Shown in pieces: positions 44,519 through 56,084 of a DNA stretch of 64,000 nt. Location: contig CM060895.1 of assembly GCA_030762935.1 (NCBI GenBank), positions 73,453,001 through 73,517,000 of the forward strand. The letters run 5' to 3'. Below the pieces are notes generated by a model. That model searched no databases. It saw only the letters and a program-made list of their open reading frames with translations, and had not been told where the DNA came from. Source of the DNA: Hymenopus coronatus (taxonomy: Eukaryota; Arthropoda; Insecta; Mantodea; Hymenopodidae). The translations under genes and the position numbers were made by a program. Numbering within the stretch: position 1 is the first letter of the stretch; the number at the start of each line of letters is the position of its first letter.

Positions 44519-45121
44519 CCGGGTGGAAGGGAACTTGTTGCATTCCTTCTAATATGTGCTTTATAGAAGCATTACAAACAAAAAAGTATAATGGTAGTTT
44601 CTTCTTTGATAAGCCGGTTTCGAAATTTTTTTTTTTAAATGGGATGCGTAATTTCATAAGAATGTGCGAAGATAATGGTTTGTTACTTCTAGGATGCGTA
44701 GAGTAACGTATTTCTGACATTAGTTACGATAGTAATTATGGTACAACACACAGAGTTTCGAAATAATTCATCATTAAAAAGCATTAAAGGAATATTCCGA
44801 GCAGTCTTTCCAGGCGTGAAGTAACTCGTTGAGTTTGGTCAGGTTTCTGAACCGGCTTCTAAATGTAAACACGGCGTCGCTTGCAAACACGATGGAAGGT
44901 AATGTTTTGGGAGATAATGAATGCAACTGGCGTTCTGATTGACCTACACTGGTGTGGTAGTAGTAGTGAGGCATTTTGTTTATGTACTGAGCTAGTGCAA
45001 GTAACACCCAAACAATCTGCTTGTTTGTCTGTCTCTTGTTTTCGAAGAAACTAAATAACTTCCATAGGAAATGGTCAGAAACAAAAACGTAAGATACAAA
45101 ATATGTTTCAAATACTGAAAT
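44519..45121. other. No assignable feature
   Basis: Minus frames at 44469-44720 and 44774-45007 have no recognisable domain. Confidence 0.4.
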
Positions 45122-45365
45122 TTAACACTCGCTTTTACTATAAATGGCACAGCAGGCGATGACACTGTTGATACATGGAATCAAGTTGCAGCGCCGATGG
45201 AATACGATGGCAGGGGAACCCGGAGAAACCGGAGAATACCCGCTCCTGCGCCGCTTCGTCCACCACAAATCCCACTTGCGGTCTCTTGGGATCGAATCCT
45301 GGCCGACTTGGTGAGAGGCGAGTGGTCTAACCACTCGGCCACGGCGCGGCCCTGCAAAAGCTGGT
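45122..45365 (-). repeat. SINE L copy
   Basis: Minus strand: GGCCGCGCCGTGGCCGAGTG (tRNA-Leu-like A box), CTCGCCTCTCACCAAG, GGATTCGATCCCAAG (B box), then GGATTTGTGGTGGACGAAGC and CCGGTTTCTCCGGGTTCCCC. The best-preserved head of the three SINE L copies. The 82-residue minus frame is its translation. Confidence 0.78.
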
Positions 45366-45512
45366 AGCATGGCTTCCTTCGGAAAGGAAGTAAAGCCGTT
45401 GGTCCCGTGTCATAAATTTACCTCAAGCCTGATAGAGAGGCCTCTGAACAAAATTAAGCGGTGTTTCACGCCCAATTTTGGGCATCCATAAATAAAACCC
45501 CATTTAATTTCT
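45366..45512. repeat. SINE fragment with conserved central domain, reversed
   Basis: Reverse complement of 8491-8672: AAAGGAAGTAAAGCCGTTGG, CCGTGTCATAAATTTACC, ATTAAGCGGTGTTTCACGCC. It directly abuts SINE L. Confidence 0.6.
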
Positions 45513-46295
45513 ACAAAAGGGAAACTTCTCTTTACTTCGTGCTAATCGAGATAAGCAGGAATGGTCGTATTAAATACTTCGCTGTAAGTAGGAGGAAAAT
45601 AAGTTTTTTTTTGTCTTGTTTGTTTCTTAATCATTAGGCTAAAGCGATAGTCAAATATTTTAAAAGCTGTTTCTGTATGATTGAAGTTCATTTCTTTGCT
45701 TGGCAGTAATTGATAAATTTCCATATGAGAAAATGTAAGTATTTTAAAACTCGATCCCAATAACAATGAATATCTCGGAAATAGCTACATGAAAAAATGT
45801 ATATGACATAAATTGTGTGTATAACGACATCTACATATTTTTGTGTAGTAAGTTTCTGTATATCTCTTACGGTTCTCTGGTTATGCAGAAGTCATCCAGA
45901 ATGAAGAGGTCTTCAAAGATATTAAGATATTAAATTATGATATACATTAATTTACCATGTAAATATCTTTAATCAAAATTTTAATTAAAATTGGTAATCA
46001 TTTTTGAGAAAAAATCAAATTTTATAATGTAAAGAGTAGTTTGGGGGAGGATATTTTCTTCAAAATCTGCGTGTTAGAACCTTAAATTATACAATACTTA
46101 AACACTAATATTTTATCGATATCTCGTTTTTGAGTTATCGTCTTCACAGACAGATACACACTTGAACTTTTTCCCAAAAATGTGTTTTATATATACAGGG
46201 CACCCTATAACGTGTATTCCAGAGAAATCTCGGTATCGAATTTTTTGGTGGAGTGTAATACCTACTATGTGCATTGTACATACGTGTTAGAGAAA
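45513..46295 (+). repeat. Family A, 5'-truncated copy
   Basis: Starts TCTCTTTACTTCGTGCTAAT, about 60 bp into the family, and ends ACTATGTGCATTGTACATAC...GTTAGAGAAAACAATAAAAA. Confidence 0.82.
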
Positions 46296-46742
46296 ACAAT
46301 AAAAATAATTTATATAAAATTTAAAAATTAAAACAAATTCAAAATCGTAGTATTACCAAAAAATATGACAAGCTATTATAATCAAACATATAGTTTAAAC
46401 CCCCTCAACTGAAATGTTTCACATCTATAGATAGAAAGACTTACAGAATCAGTTAACGTAAGAGTAAGCAGGAAATAGCATTTTTCTCAACACGCCTATG
46501 ACTCCCCTCTCCATTTAGGATGCGCCAATCTGCTCTCATTATAGTGAGCCGATTCTATAACTACTATGTTCAACTTATTAAAGTATTCCTTGAAGAATAG
46601 ATTACCATTTTCCGTGAAACCTTGAACAATGGTGATGTGTTTCAGGGATTCCATTATTAAATATTGCATTTTATCTTGATTTACGAGGATATTGTCTCCA
46701 TGAAGGTAATTTGATAAGTTAGTTTTACTTTAAGGACTAAAT
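46296..46742. other. No assignable feature
   Basis: AT-rich, no supported frame. Confidence 0.4.
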
Positions 46743-46972
46743 ATTCTATTTTTTTTTTTCATTTACACAGCCCCCTTTAACCGTTGTGGTCATACCAGGG
46801 GCTTTTAAACTGAAACATTGGTGTTTTTACTCCTTGAAATTTAGGTAGCTTACTGTAAATGTTTCCCAAGCACATTCACACACACATACACATTACCAGA
46901 CCGTATGGAGGGTACAGAATAATCCTGATTAAAGACCACCGGCCGGAAATTGAACCCAAGACCTCCGATATG
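46743..46972 (-). repeat. SINE D, decayed, with tail
   Basis: Minus strand: GAGGTCTTGGGTTCAATTTC (B box), TCCATACGGTCTGGTAATG, then CCCCTGGTATGACCAC. A T-run at 46749-46761 is its A tail. The same body blocks as at 40698-40922. Confidence 0.6.
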
Positions 46973-47051
46973 AAAACATTTAAATATGCGCGAGAAATTT
47001 GAAAAACGGCAACAATTGTAACTATAGCTTAATTTCAATTTCATCCCAAAA

Positions 47052-47772
47052 TATGAGAAAAAAATCTGATGTTCCATTCACATGAACTCTCTGTCCATCT
47101 CTGTAACAAATTATTATTGTAAAGCTGATTCTTCTATCTACTTCATGCTATCGAGATGACCATTAGCAAAAATGGTCTTATTACTTAGTTCCTTTAAGCA
47201 GAAGAAAAATAAGGGAACGCACTAGGCTAAAGCGAAAGTCAAACCTGTCAAAAGCTGGTTGTTATACGGCTGAAATTCGTTCTTTTTGCATGACCAGGAG
47301 TGTAATTCTCGTATGAGAAAAGTTTAGGGATTTTAAAATCGAAACCAATAACAAGGAATATCTCGGAAGCGGTTAACTCCTCAAAAATTGTATATGACGT
47401 AAATAGTGTTTTAACGAGGTCAATGTTTGCAGTACATTTTGTCTTCTCTTGTGGTTTACCGGCTGTGCAAAAATAATTCAAACTGAAGAGAAAATCAGAG
47501 GCTATTCCCAAAGAATTCATACTTTTATATATCAAGTTTGATATTTAACTGACTATTTGTTTTTTAGTATTCCTGATCAAAGACGCACAGATAGACGGAC
47601 ACACATACATACAATACATACCACTCAGAACTTTTTCTAAAATACACTTTTTGTAGTCAGAGGACCTCGAAACATATATTTCCAGTGAAATCACGATATC
47701 GAGCTTTTGGGTGGAATACAATGCCTACTCTTCTTACTATGTACATAGTACGTGTAGAGAAAGTAATAAAAT
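47052..47772 (+). repeat. Family A, full ends, internal deletion
   Basis: Starts AAAAAAATCTGATGTTCCAT; ends TTACTATGTACATAGTACGT and GTAGAGAAAGTAAT. About 180 bp are missing where AATTCATACTTTTATATA joins TCAAGTTTGATATTTAAC (47517-47545). Confidence 0.88.
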
Positions 47773-47841
47773 TGGCAGCATTTTACTATACTTATTTCAA
47801 AAACGAAATAGTCTATATAAATTATTCATATATATCACCCT

Positions 47842-48206
47842 AGGCGGCGCCGTGGCCGAGTGTTTAGACCGCTCGCCTCCTACCTAGGATCCCCGGGTTT
47901 GAAACCAAGCGCCCGCATGTGGGATTTGTGCTGGACGAAACGGCGTCTGGGCGGGTTTTCTCCGGGTCCTCAGGTTTACCCCGACACTTATCACTTTTCT
48001 TATCATCCATTTCTCTTGCATTTCATATCATCCACTTCCTCATGCTCATACATGCCTATGGGCCGAACACTCGTTCCAGGTTCTGCATTCTATGGTTCCG
48101 TGCCGTTGACTCTTCGATAGACTTCTGAATCTCTAAGTATTAGTTTGTAAGTCTAGGGGGGTGTCAGTCTACATAAGGGAAGGGTAAGCCGGCTACGAAA
48201 TAAAAA
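47842..48206 (+). repeat. SINE L, full-length insertion with target duplication
   Basis: Head AGGCGGCGCCGTGGCCGAGT (A box) and CCCCGGGTTTGAAACC (B box), body TGGGATTTGTGCTGGACG and CGGGTTTTCTCCGGGTCC, short A-rich tail. ATATCACCCT flanks it on both sides (47832-47841, 48207-48216). 365 bp. Plus frames of 86 and 69 residues are translations of it. Confidence 0.88.
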
Positions 48207-48216
48207 ATATCACCCT

Positions 48217-48789
48217 TCAATGAAACCATGTATTTATATGTAAATGCATGCTAAACCTACTCAAGAGCATACCTGGTTCTTTTGATTATACTTTTTAGAA
48301 AAACAAGGGGGCAGTTGAATCCCCCATATAACGTTAGGCTTGCATGCTCCCTGCAAAATCTCATCTTCTTGGCCTATCTAAATATTGAACATGCAGGATG
48401 GGAGAGGAAGGAAGAACATGAACTTTGTCGTGTTTTCCCTCCGGTATAAACCAGAACACACAGCAACCCTCCAACAAGCGTCCAGGGGTTGTCACAACAA
48501 GCAGAATCTTCTTTGTTCGTTCCCTACACTAACATTACATTTATCATTGCTGTCTCGAAGGAAAGAGTGTTTAGACAGCACGGTGACAGGATTATAAATA
48601 GGCAGGACCTTTACAGAAACGAGGACGGGCGTTTCCGTCAACCAGTTCTTCTGCAACGCTGCCTTTAAACTCACGCTTCATACTCTATTAAATACATGTA
48701 TGATGAAAGGCGTGGGAAACACAATCTACAGTAGCTTAAACTATAAGAGAAACAGACAAAAATAAACACATACATGCATACATGCAGAC
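48217..48789. other. No assignable feature
   Basis: No recognisable gene or repeat. Frames of 60-70 residues on both strands are unsupported. Confidence 0.4.
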
Positions 48790-48807
48790 ACACACATATG
48801 TATACAC

Positions 48808-48838
<31 letters not shown>

Positions 48839-48908
48839 TGTATGTATGTATGTATGTATGTATGTATGTATGTATGTACGTACGTACGTACGTATGTATG
48901 TATGTATG

Positions 48909-48939
<31 letters not shown>

Positions 48940-49062
48940 TATATGTATGTATGCATGTATGTAATATATGTATGTATGTATGCATGTATGTACGTAGGTA
49001 GGTAGGTAGGTAGGTAGGTAGGTAGGAAGGTAGGTAGGTAGGAAGGTAGACAGGCACGCAAG
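48790..49062. repeat. Compound tetranucleotide microsatellite
   Basis: (TATG)n interrupted by (TACG)n at ~48877-48893 and followed by (GGTA)n from ~48994. The frames of 106-128 residues on the minus strand (repeated HTYI) and 60-75 on the plus strand (CMYV) are translations of the repeat. Confidence 0.97.
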
Positions 49063-49099
49063 TACGTATGAGTTAATGTAATTGTATATATGTAATGTA

Positions 49100-49702
49100 A
49101 CGTAACATATGTGTGAGCACCATTATTAAAAAACGAAAAGTCGAGTACACACTAAAGTTGATTACAGCATCTTCCAAGGATGCGACATGAATATTTTCAA
49201 GAAAATTCTACTAACGCAACTACACTTTATATTGAGAACAGTTCGAAACTGTTTATTTTCTCAAAAGTGGCTCTAATAATTTTGTTTAAAATACTATATG
49301 TTAACGATATTAACATGACAAATAAAAGGCACATCTTGAATTTCATGTAAATAGCTTTTGAAGTCTTGCTCATTCTGAATGCCTTTTGCAAAATAGCTAA
49401 ACAAAACATATATGGGTATATCGTCAAAACACTCAATTTAGTATATTTTACTCTTTTTTCAATGAGAAATTATTCATATTTTTAAACATGGTCAAGCAAA
49501 GAGAATGAAGTTTTAATACATCATATAGCGACTAGCTTTTAAAAGATTTGACTATTGATTTAGCTTATTGTAAGGAAATAATATAGTAATAAAACCATTT
49601 CTGCTGATGAAGGTGAAGTAGATAAAATAATAATCTTTAGAAATAATAGTTTGTTGTAGCATAGGCAGAGAAAGCTATGTGAATGTAGCACATCAGACTT
49701 TT
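49100..49702 (-). repeat. Family A, lacking the palindrome side
   Basis: Begins at GTGTGAGCACCATTATTAAA, i.e. exactly after the variable GT tract of the family, and ends TGTAGCACATCAGACTTTTG. The microsatellite lies where the tract would be. Confidence 0.8.
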
Positions 49703-50182
49703 GAAACAAACCTATGATAAATTGTTACTCAATTGGTTGAAATTTGTAGAAATTAGCAATTTCAATTCCAATTAGCTATCTTTAAATCGTCATTCTGGGT
49801 TTATAGATCCATCCAAGCCGCATAGCAAATCAGCTAGTGAGAATACAGCTTGCTTAGGAAGAAAGATTGGATAATTTAGACTGGAAAATCACATTACAAA
49901 CCGAAAATGTTTGCAAGAATAATTTTATTACACCGCTGGTTCAGACTGCAGGTTTCTAAATGTTGTTTGCGCAGTTAAATGTGCCACTTAGCATATAGAA
50001 CAGCCCCGTAATGAGCGCAGACTGCTAATGAGTAGCTAAATAAACACGGTCCATGGATGATGGAAGTCAAGGCATTAGCTACACGAGGCAACTCCACATG
50101 GTATAAGTGCAGTCTGCTGTTCCATGCAGGAACAAACTGAGGCTTGCTTTAAATTTGTATTTGTATGCTGACTTACTACTTG
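49703..50182. other. No assignable feature
   Basis: No supported frame or repeat. Confidence 0.4.
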
Positions 50183-50931
50183 AAAAATCTGATATGTACC
50201 ATTCACATGACTTTCTCCATATCCCTGCAACAAATAATTCTTAAAAAGCTTATACTTCTATTTACTTTATGCTAATCAGACAAAAATAGCAGAAATAGTC
50301 TAATTACCCGCTTCCTTGTAAGTAGAAGCGAAATAAGGGACAACCGTAGGTTAAAGTGATAGTCAAAAGCTGGTTGCTATGTCAAAGAAGTTCCTTTGTC
50401 TATATGGATAGGAGTTGACAAGTTCCTGTATGAGAAAAGTATACGTTTTTCATAGTAGAAACCAAAAATAAGGAATGTCACAAAAACGACGAACTCCACG
50501 AAAAAAAGTATATGACATAAATTGTGTATTTTAATGTGCTCTACATTTTTTGTGTAGTAAGTTTTTGTCCATCTCTTACGGTTTAGCATTTATTCAAAAT
50601 TTAGTAAAATTCATCCAGAATAAAGTAGTTTTCAGAGGCTATTCCCAGAAAATTCAAGATATACATTTTACATTTATATATACATTTACATATACATTTT
50701 ATCAAGTAAATATGTTTAATATACGAAATTTTAATCAAAATCGTTAGAGCCATTTTTGAGAAAATCAAAATTGTCGAAAACAGTTCCATGTAAAGGGTAG
50801 TTGGGGTTGGAGGGATTTTTCTCAAAATCTTCGTGTCGCATCCCTGGAAGATACTAAACTTAAATACCAAGTTTGGTATTTTACCGACTTTTCGTTTTTG
50901 AGTTATCGTGTTCACAGACACACGGACACAC

Positions 50932-50980
<49 letters not shown>

Positions 50981-51117
50981 CCTTTTTGTGAAAATGCTTT
51001 TTTTGGATATTGGGGACCCTAAAATATATATTTCCGGTGAAATCTCGGTATCGAATTTTTTGATGGAGTGCAATACTTTCTCTATACACTATGTACATAG
51101 TGCGTGGAGAAAGTAAA
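50183..51117 (+). repeat. Family A, full copy, first of a head-to-tail pair
   Basis: Starts AAAAATCTGATATGTACCAT; ends CACTATGTACATAGTGCGTG then GGAGAAAGTAA. (AC)n tract at 50935-50977. The 177-residue minus frame covering it is a translation of repeat sequence including a CVCVCV run. Confidence 0.92.
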
Positions 51118-52024
51118 AATCCGATGTGTTCCATTCACATGACTTTCTCTACATCTCTGCAACAAATTATTGTTAAAAAGCTTATGCTTCTATTTACTTC
51201 ATGCTAATCGAGAAAAAAATCAGCAGAAATGGTCTTATTTCTTGTTTCCTTGTAAGTAGAAACGAAATAAGGAGTATCATGGATTAAGGTAATAGTAAAA
51301 AGCTGGTTGCTATGTGACTGAAGGTCCATTGTTTGTATGGACAGGAGTTGACAAATTCCTGAATGAGAAAAGTGTAAGTTTTTCAAAGATGAAGGCAAAA
51401 ATAAGGAATATCTCAAAAACCACCAACTCCACGAAAAAAAGTAAGCAACATAAATTGTATGTTTTAACGAGCTCTACACTTTTGTGTGGTAAGTTCTTGT
51501 CCATCTCTTACGGTTTAGCAGTTATGCAAAATTCCGTGAAATTCATCCAGAATAAAGTAGTTTTCAGAGGCTATTCCCAGAAAATTCAAGACATACATTT
51601 CATTTGTCAGGTAAATATCTTTAACATACGAACTTTTAATCAAAATCGTTAGAGACATTTTTGAAAAAAATGAACATTTTCGAAAAAAGTTACATGTAAA
51701 GGTTAGTTTGGGATGGGGGGGATTTTTCTCAAAATCTTCGTGTCACATCCCTGAAAGGTACTAAACTTAAATATCAAGTTTGGTATTTTATCGATTTTTG
51801 TTTTTGAGGTATCGTGTTCACAGACACAAGGATACACTGACACACGGACTCACGAACTCACGGACCATGGACACACACACACGGATCTTTTTCTGAAAAT
51901 GCTTTTTTTTATACAGAGGATCTTAAAACATATATTTCCGGTGAAATCTCGATATATAATTTTTGTGTGGAGTGCAATACCTTCTCTATACAATATATAT
52001 ACATAGTACGTGTAGAGAAACTAA
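51118..52024 (+). repeat. Family A, full copy, second of the pair
   Basis: Starts AAATCCGATGTGTTCCATTC directly after the GAGAAAGTAA of the previous copy; ends CATAGTACGTGTAGAGAAAC. Tract around 51825-51885 is a mix of GACACA and ACTCACGGA. Confidence 0.92.
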
Positions 52025-52059
52025 AAAAACAATGACGACTTCCAGTTGGAGGAATGTTT

Positions 52060-52458
52060 AAGTATATAAAAACCCAAAACAATAACTAGAAATACTTCGA
52101 AAATCGTTAACGTATAAGGAATATATCTGGTATTAATTGTCTGCTTTATCGAGGTTTGCATTTCTGATTAGTACATTTTGTCTTTCTCTTACGGTGTACC
52201 AACTAGCCAAACGCCATCCAAACTGAAGAGACTTCAGAGGCTATTCCCGGAAAATTCAAAATATGCCTTTCATTTGTCATAAAAACATTTTAAACAAACT
52301 GTATTTAATCAAAACTATTAGAAGCATTTTTAAGAAAATACAATTTTCGGAAAAGTGTTCCGTGTGAAGGCTAGTTTAGGATGGAGGATTTTCTTTAAAG
52401 TCTTCTTGGAAGATGCTGATCTTAAATGTAAAGTTTGGTATTTAACCGACTTTTCTTG
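52060..52458 (+). repeat. Family A, outer copy, left part
   Basis: From AAAACAATAACTAGAAATAC to TTTAACCGACTTTTCTTG, where the inner reversed copy starts. 5' end missing. Confidence 0.82.
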
Positions 52459-52608
52459 TTTACTTTCTCTAGCCCCGTATGTACAATGTACAGTGTGAAT
52501 AGAGAAGGTATTGTATTCCACCCAAAATTCGATTTTGAGATTTCACCGGAAATACATGATTTGGGTCACCCTAAATCAAAAAAAAAAAAAAGCTTTTTCA
52601 GAAACAGG

Positions 52609-52669
<61 letters not shown>

Positions 52670-53362
52670 TCAGCATAGCTCAAAAACGAAAAGACGGTCA
52701 AATAACAAACTTGGTATTTGAGTTTGGCGTCTTCCAAGGATGCGACACGAAGATTCTCAAGAAAATCCCCCTACCCCTAACTACCCTTTACGTGGAAGTC
52801 TTTTCGAAAACTTTGTCTTACTTAAAAATGGCTCTAACGATTTTGATTAAAATACCACACATTAAAGCCATTTGCATCACAAATAAAATGTGTATCTTGA
52901 ATTTCTTGGAGTAATTTCTGAAGACCTATTTATTCTGGAGAATTTTGCTGAACTTTGCATAACTAGTAAACTGTAAGAGATAGACAAAAACTTATTCCAC
53001 AAAAATTTTAGTTACACAATTTATGTTGTATACATTTTTTCGAGGAGTTTACCGTTTTCGAGGTATTCCTTGTTATTAGTTTCAGTTGTAAAATACTTTT
53101 CTCAGACAGAAAGTGTCCGTTTTCCTTTTGTTCTACTCCTGGCCAAGCAAAGAAGCGATTTGCAGTGACAATCGCATAACGACAGCTTTTAAAACATTTG
53201 GCTATCGCTTTAGCATACCGCATTCCTTTAGTTCCTTTCTACTTATAAGGAACTTAGTAATAAGAACATTATCTCGATTAGCATGGTGTAGAAAGAAAAA
53301 CTTTTGTAAGAAGTTTGTTTGTAGAGCAGTTAGAGAAAGTCATGTGAGTGTAACACATCAGA
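52459..53362 (-). repeat. Family A, full inner copy, reversed
   Basis: Starts TTTACTTTCTCTAGCC with ATGTACAATGTACAG; (TG)n tract 52610-52667; ends GTAACACATCAGA. Inserted in the T-run of the outer copy. The 159-residue plus frame is a repeat translation. Confidence 0.9.
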
Positions 53363-53530
53363 TTTTTGAGTTATCGTGTTCACAAATGCACGAACACACA
53401 AATATATGGCCTTTTTCTAAAAATTATTCTTTTTTTTTTTTCTGGTTCAGGGGAGCTTGAAAATATATATTTATGGTGAAATCTCAACATCAATTCTTAG
53501 AAGGAATGCAATACCTTGTTAATGTCCTCG
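53363..53530 (+). repeat. Family A, outer copy, right part
   Basis: Resumes TTTTTGAGTTATCGTGTTCA, exact continuation of 52458, through the CACGAACACACAA tract to the end block GGAATGCAATACCTTG. Confidence 0.82.
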
Positions 53531-53964
53531 TATGGAAACTAGATTTCCCTCCACCTGCATATTTTTAACCATCGTCAAGTATTCATAAGAGGAAAGTCTG
53601 AGTTTTCTAGCGTCACCTTTCATCTTTCTTCCCTTTCCGCTTGAAGGCTTTTGATGAAATTTTAAACCGACGTCAAATCAATTTTCATCAAGCCGCTTCT
53701 CTTGCAACCCCTGCCTTCAAATCGTTTCTCCCAACAGCGTCATCACAGTCACTTCAGCTGTTTACACAGTTTCGAATAATCTGTTATTATTTCTATAGGC
53801 AAACGTGTAGAGGTACCAGAGAGTCTTGATAATGAGGTTTGCAGACACTTTGCTTTTAATGCCTGCGGGGTAGTAAATAATATCTAATTATAAGGGTTTT
53901 TGCTTTTTTTTTGTTTTTTTTCGTTTTTTTTTTTTTTTTTGCTGCCACGTAAAAAGTGCATAGT
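53531..53964. other. No gene; T-rich run
   Basis: T-rich tract at 53901-53940 before SINE E. Frame 53641-53829 is unsupported. Confidence 0.4.
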
Positions 53965-54425
53965 AGGGAAACCGAGCCAGGTGGCTCAGGCGTTACGTCT
54001 GAGACTAACATTCGGGAGGTCGTGGGATCGATTCCCGCGGTCGACCTTTCTCGTCCATGGGTTTTCTTTTTGGAAGGGGAGGGGTTCATGGGTCACTAGG
54101 CAAATGCTGAGGAGGTTTCTTCGTTGCTTCATTCCCCCGAACTTCACATACATTCATTTTATTTCCATTTCATCCAACCGGTCTCTTTCAGAGGTGTAAG
54201 TGTCGATGAGGAGCGTCCTAGAAGTATAACTCTGGCGGCAGGATGTCGTTGGAAGTCGGCTGTAGACCCAGAGAGCTGCGTCAGACCACCTAGCGATTCC
54301 CACGCCGTGATGAAGAAATGCTTGTAATATGTTAGGGAACCCCCACGGTGGCTCCTCTCCCGTCATCCGGTTTCGGCCGCCCGTTGCTGTCCTATCCTGG
54401 AATTTCGCACAATAAACCACTAGCT
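53965..54425 (+). repeat. SINE E, tRNA-derived
   Basis: Head: GAGCCAGGTGGCTCAGGCG (A box), GTGGGATCGATTCCCGCGG (B box). Body: GTTCATGGGTCACTAGGCAA, CCAACCGGTCTCTTTCAGAG, then a GC-rich stretch to CGCACAATAAACCAC. The head-proximal body resembles 35815-36300. Frames of 64-102 residues on both strands are translations of it. Confidence 0.65.
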
Positions 54426-54472
54426 GCAGTGTGGAATCCCCTCCGGTACCACACACGTACACACACGCGCGC

Positions 54473-54683
54473 GCGAGAAACTGTATTGCTTTCCACCTAA
54501 AAGTATAACACCGAAATTTCGCAAGAAATACGTGCTATGAGGATATCTTAAGTCCCCCAAAAATATTTTTTTTAGAAGCCCTTGCATAAGTGTGTTAGGT
54601 CTATCTGTGTGCATGTGCGTGTCTGTGAACCGCTAACTCTAAACGAAATATCAGTGAAATGCCTAACTTGGTATTTCAGATCA
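54473..54683 (-). repeat. Family A, palindrome-side fragment
   Basis: GAAACTGTATTGCTTTCCAC to CCTAACTTGGTATTTCAGAT. The palindrome is replaced by a CGCGCGCG run. Confidence 0.68.
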
Positions 54684-55390
54684 GCATGAGGCAGTATTGT
54701 GATTGCAAGAAGAAGCTATAAATAATTAATAAGAAAACCAATGTAAATAAATAGTTAAAATATATAGATTAGAATATATCATTAGATAGATGTATGTTAC
54801 TATAAGCTTAATTTATAGGAGATAAATACGAACAAGTGAAATTGTCGGTGGAAAGAGAAATCGTTGCAAAGTCTATAGTTACACTGAGGGTTATGAAATA
54901 TACAAAAGAAAATCCTTGAACTAAAAGAGGCACAAAACATAAAAAAGTTACTTTCTGTTAGCACCTAAGGGAAATGCTAAAATTGTAGTGATTGGCTCGT
55001 TTAAGTAGACGTCACTAAACGTGCCAAGATAAGTCAATCAGAGATTAATTTTAATGCTTCAGTATAATCGGGGTGTTTGATGCTCTAAGGACAGCTACTG
55101 CTACGCATTAGTTCTTCAGTTTTTCTGCACAATTACTTGCTGTCAGTCTGTCCACGAATCAAGGCATATCATTTACGTAAGCAATGTGATACGCAAAATC
55201 TTAAGCTTATTTGTAAATGAACATTTAGATAGGGCAGCTAGGATCTTCGTATAATTATGAATATTTTGGCAACGGTTTGAAATAAATAACTCAAACTAAA
55301 AATCCTGCCATGTTATTTATGAAAATAATTCCTTTTACCGATCATGGTAGGGCGTGATATAAATATATATAGATAACTGGGGCCGGAGCG
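54684..55390. repeat. Interspersed repeat G, copy 2
   Basis: Matches 2011-2835 as described there: TTGCAAGAAGAAGCTATAAA, ATTTTAATGCTTCAG, AATAACTCAAACTAAAA, AATTCCTTTTACCGATC. Like copy 1 it begins right at the end of a family A piece. Confidence 0.55.
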
Positions 55391-56084
55391 ATACACCCAT
55401 AAGTATCTTCCACGGATATGACATAAAGATTTGCTTCAGGAAATTGTCGAAGATACGGTAATTGGTAAATTCTTATGGTCCTCACGATCCCCTGATTTAA
55501 CTGTATTTATAGCGGTAAGTTAAGCATATTAAACATCACTCGAGATTATGAGCTATCATACTATACATTCGCGATGTTATTCATCCTTCTCTAAACCTCA
55601 GATAAATACAGGAGTTTATAAGCTAACAGAATATTTAACTTCGTAAATATTATCTATGTTATGTTTAGTAAGTGGTGAGAATGCTTTCCATGTCCTACTT
55701 ATCCACAGTTAAACTTTTCTGCGCATGTTATCATTACGTTTGTTATGGTACAGGCCAACAACATGCTGTACTATGAAACATGCTTCTTGTTTTCCCGTTA
55801 CAACATCTTAGCTTTAATGAATACTTAATCACCATTAAGTACTTTTTGAAGTTCTAAAAGCACTTTTGTGTAACTAAGGATAGATTTTCTCCCAGCTTAA
55901 CCATCTTATTCAAAGAAGGAAAAGATATCATCAGCATCTTTTTATAGGCCCTCATCATCAATCTCTTTGACATGGTGCTCCATTTTCATGACGCGTGCTG
56001 CAGTAACGAGGTTTTAAGCTAGAGAATCCCGTCACCCTTAATTCACCTCTTCCGTTATAACGTCCCAAAAAACACCTACTGTTT
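55391..56084. other. No assignable feature
   Basis: No frame or repeat recognised. Confidence 0.4.

Noticed and set aside
45323..45360. Possible tRNA-Leu gene
   Set aside because: The A and B boxes are good but the sequence continues into the SINE L body with no acceptor stem closure; the same head is found at 47842.
48671..49061. Frames of 106-128 residues (repeated HTYI) on the minus strand and 60-75 residues (CMYV) on the plus strand
   Set aside because: They are translations of the TATG tetranucleotide array; open in several frames at once and with no other content.
48790..49062. CRISPR array
   Set aside because: The repeats are simple tetranucleotides with no spacers, and the DNA is eukaryotic.
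50601..51134. 177-residue minus frame with a CVCVCV run
   Set aside because: It is a translation of a family A copy; the same peptide pieces recur in other A copies in frame-broken form, and the CV run is the AC tract.
52435..52914. 159-residue plus frame
   Set aside because: It covers the reversed inner family A copy and its TG tract; not a gene.
54154..54462. 102-residue minus frame and overlapping plus frames
   Set aside because: They lie over SINE E and are open on both strands.
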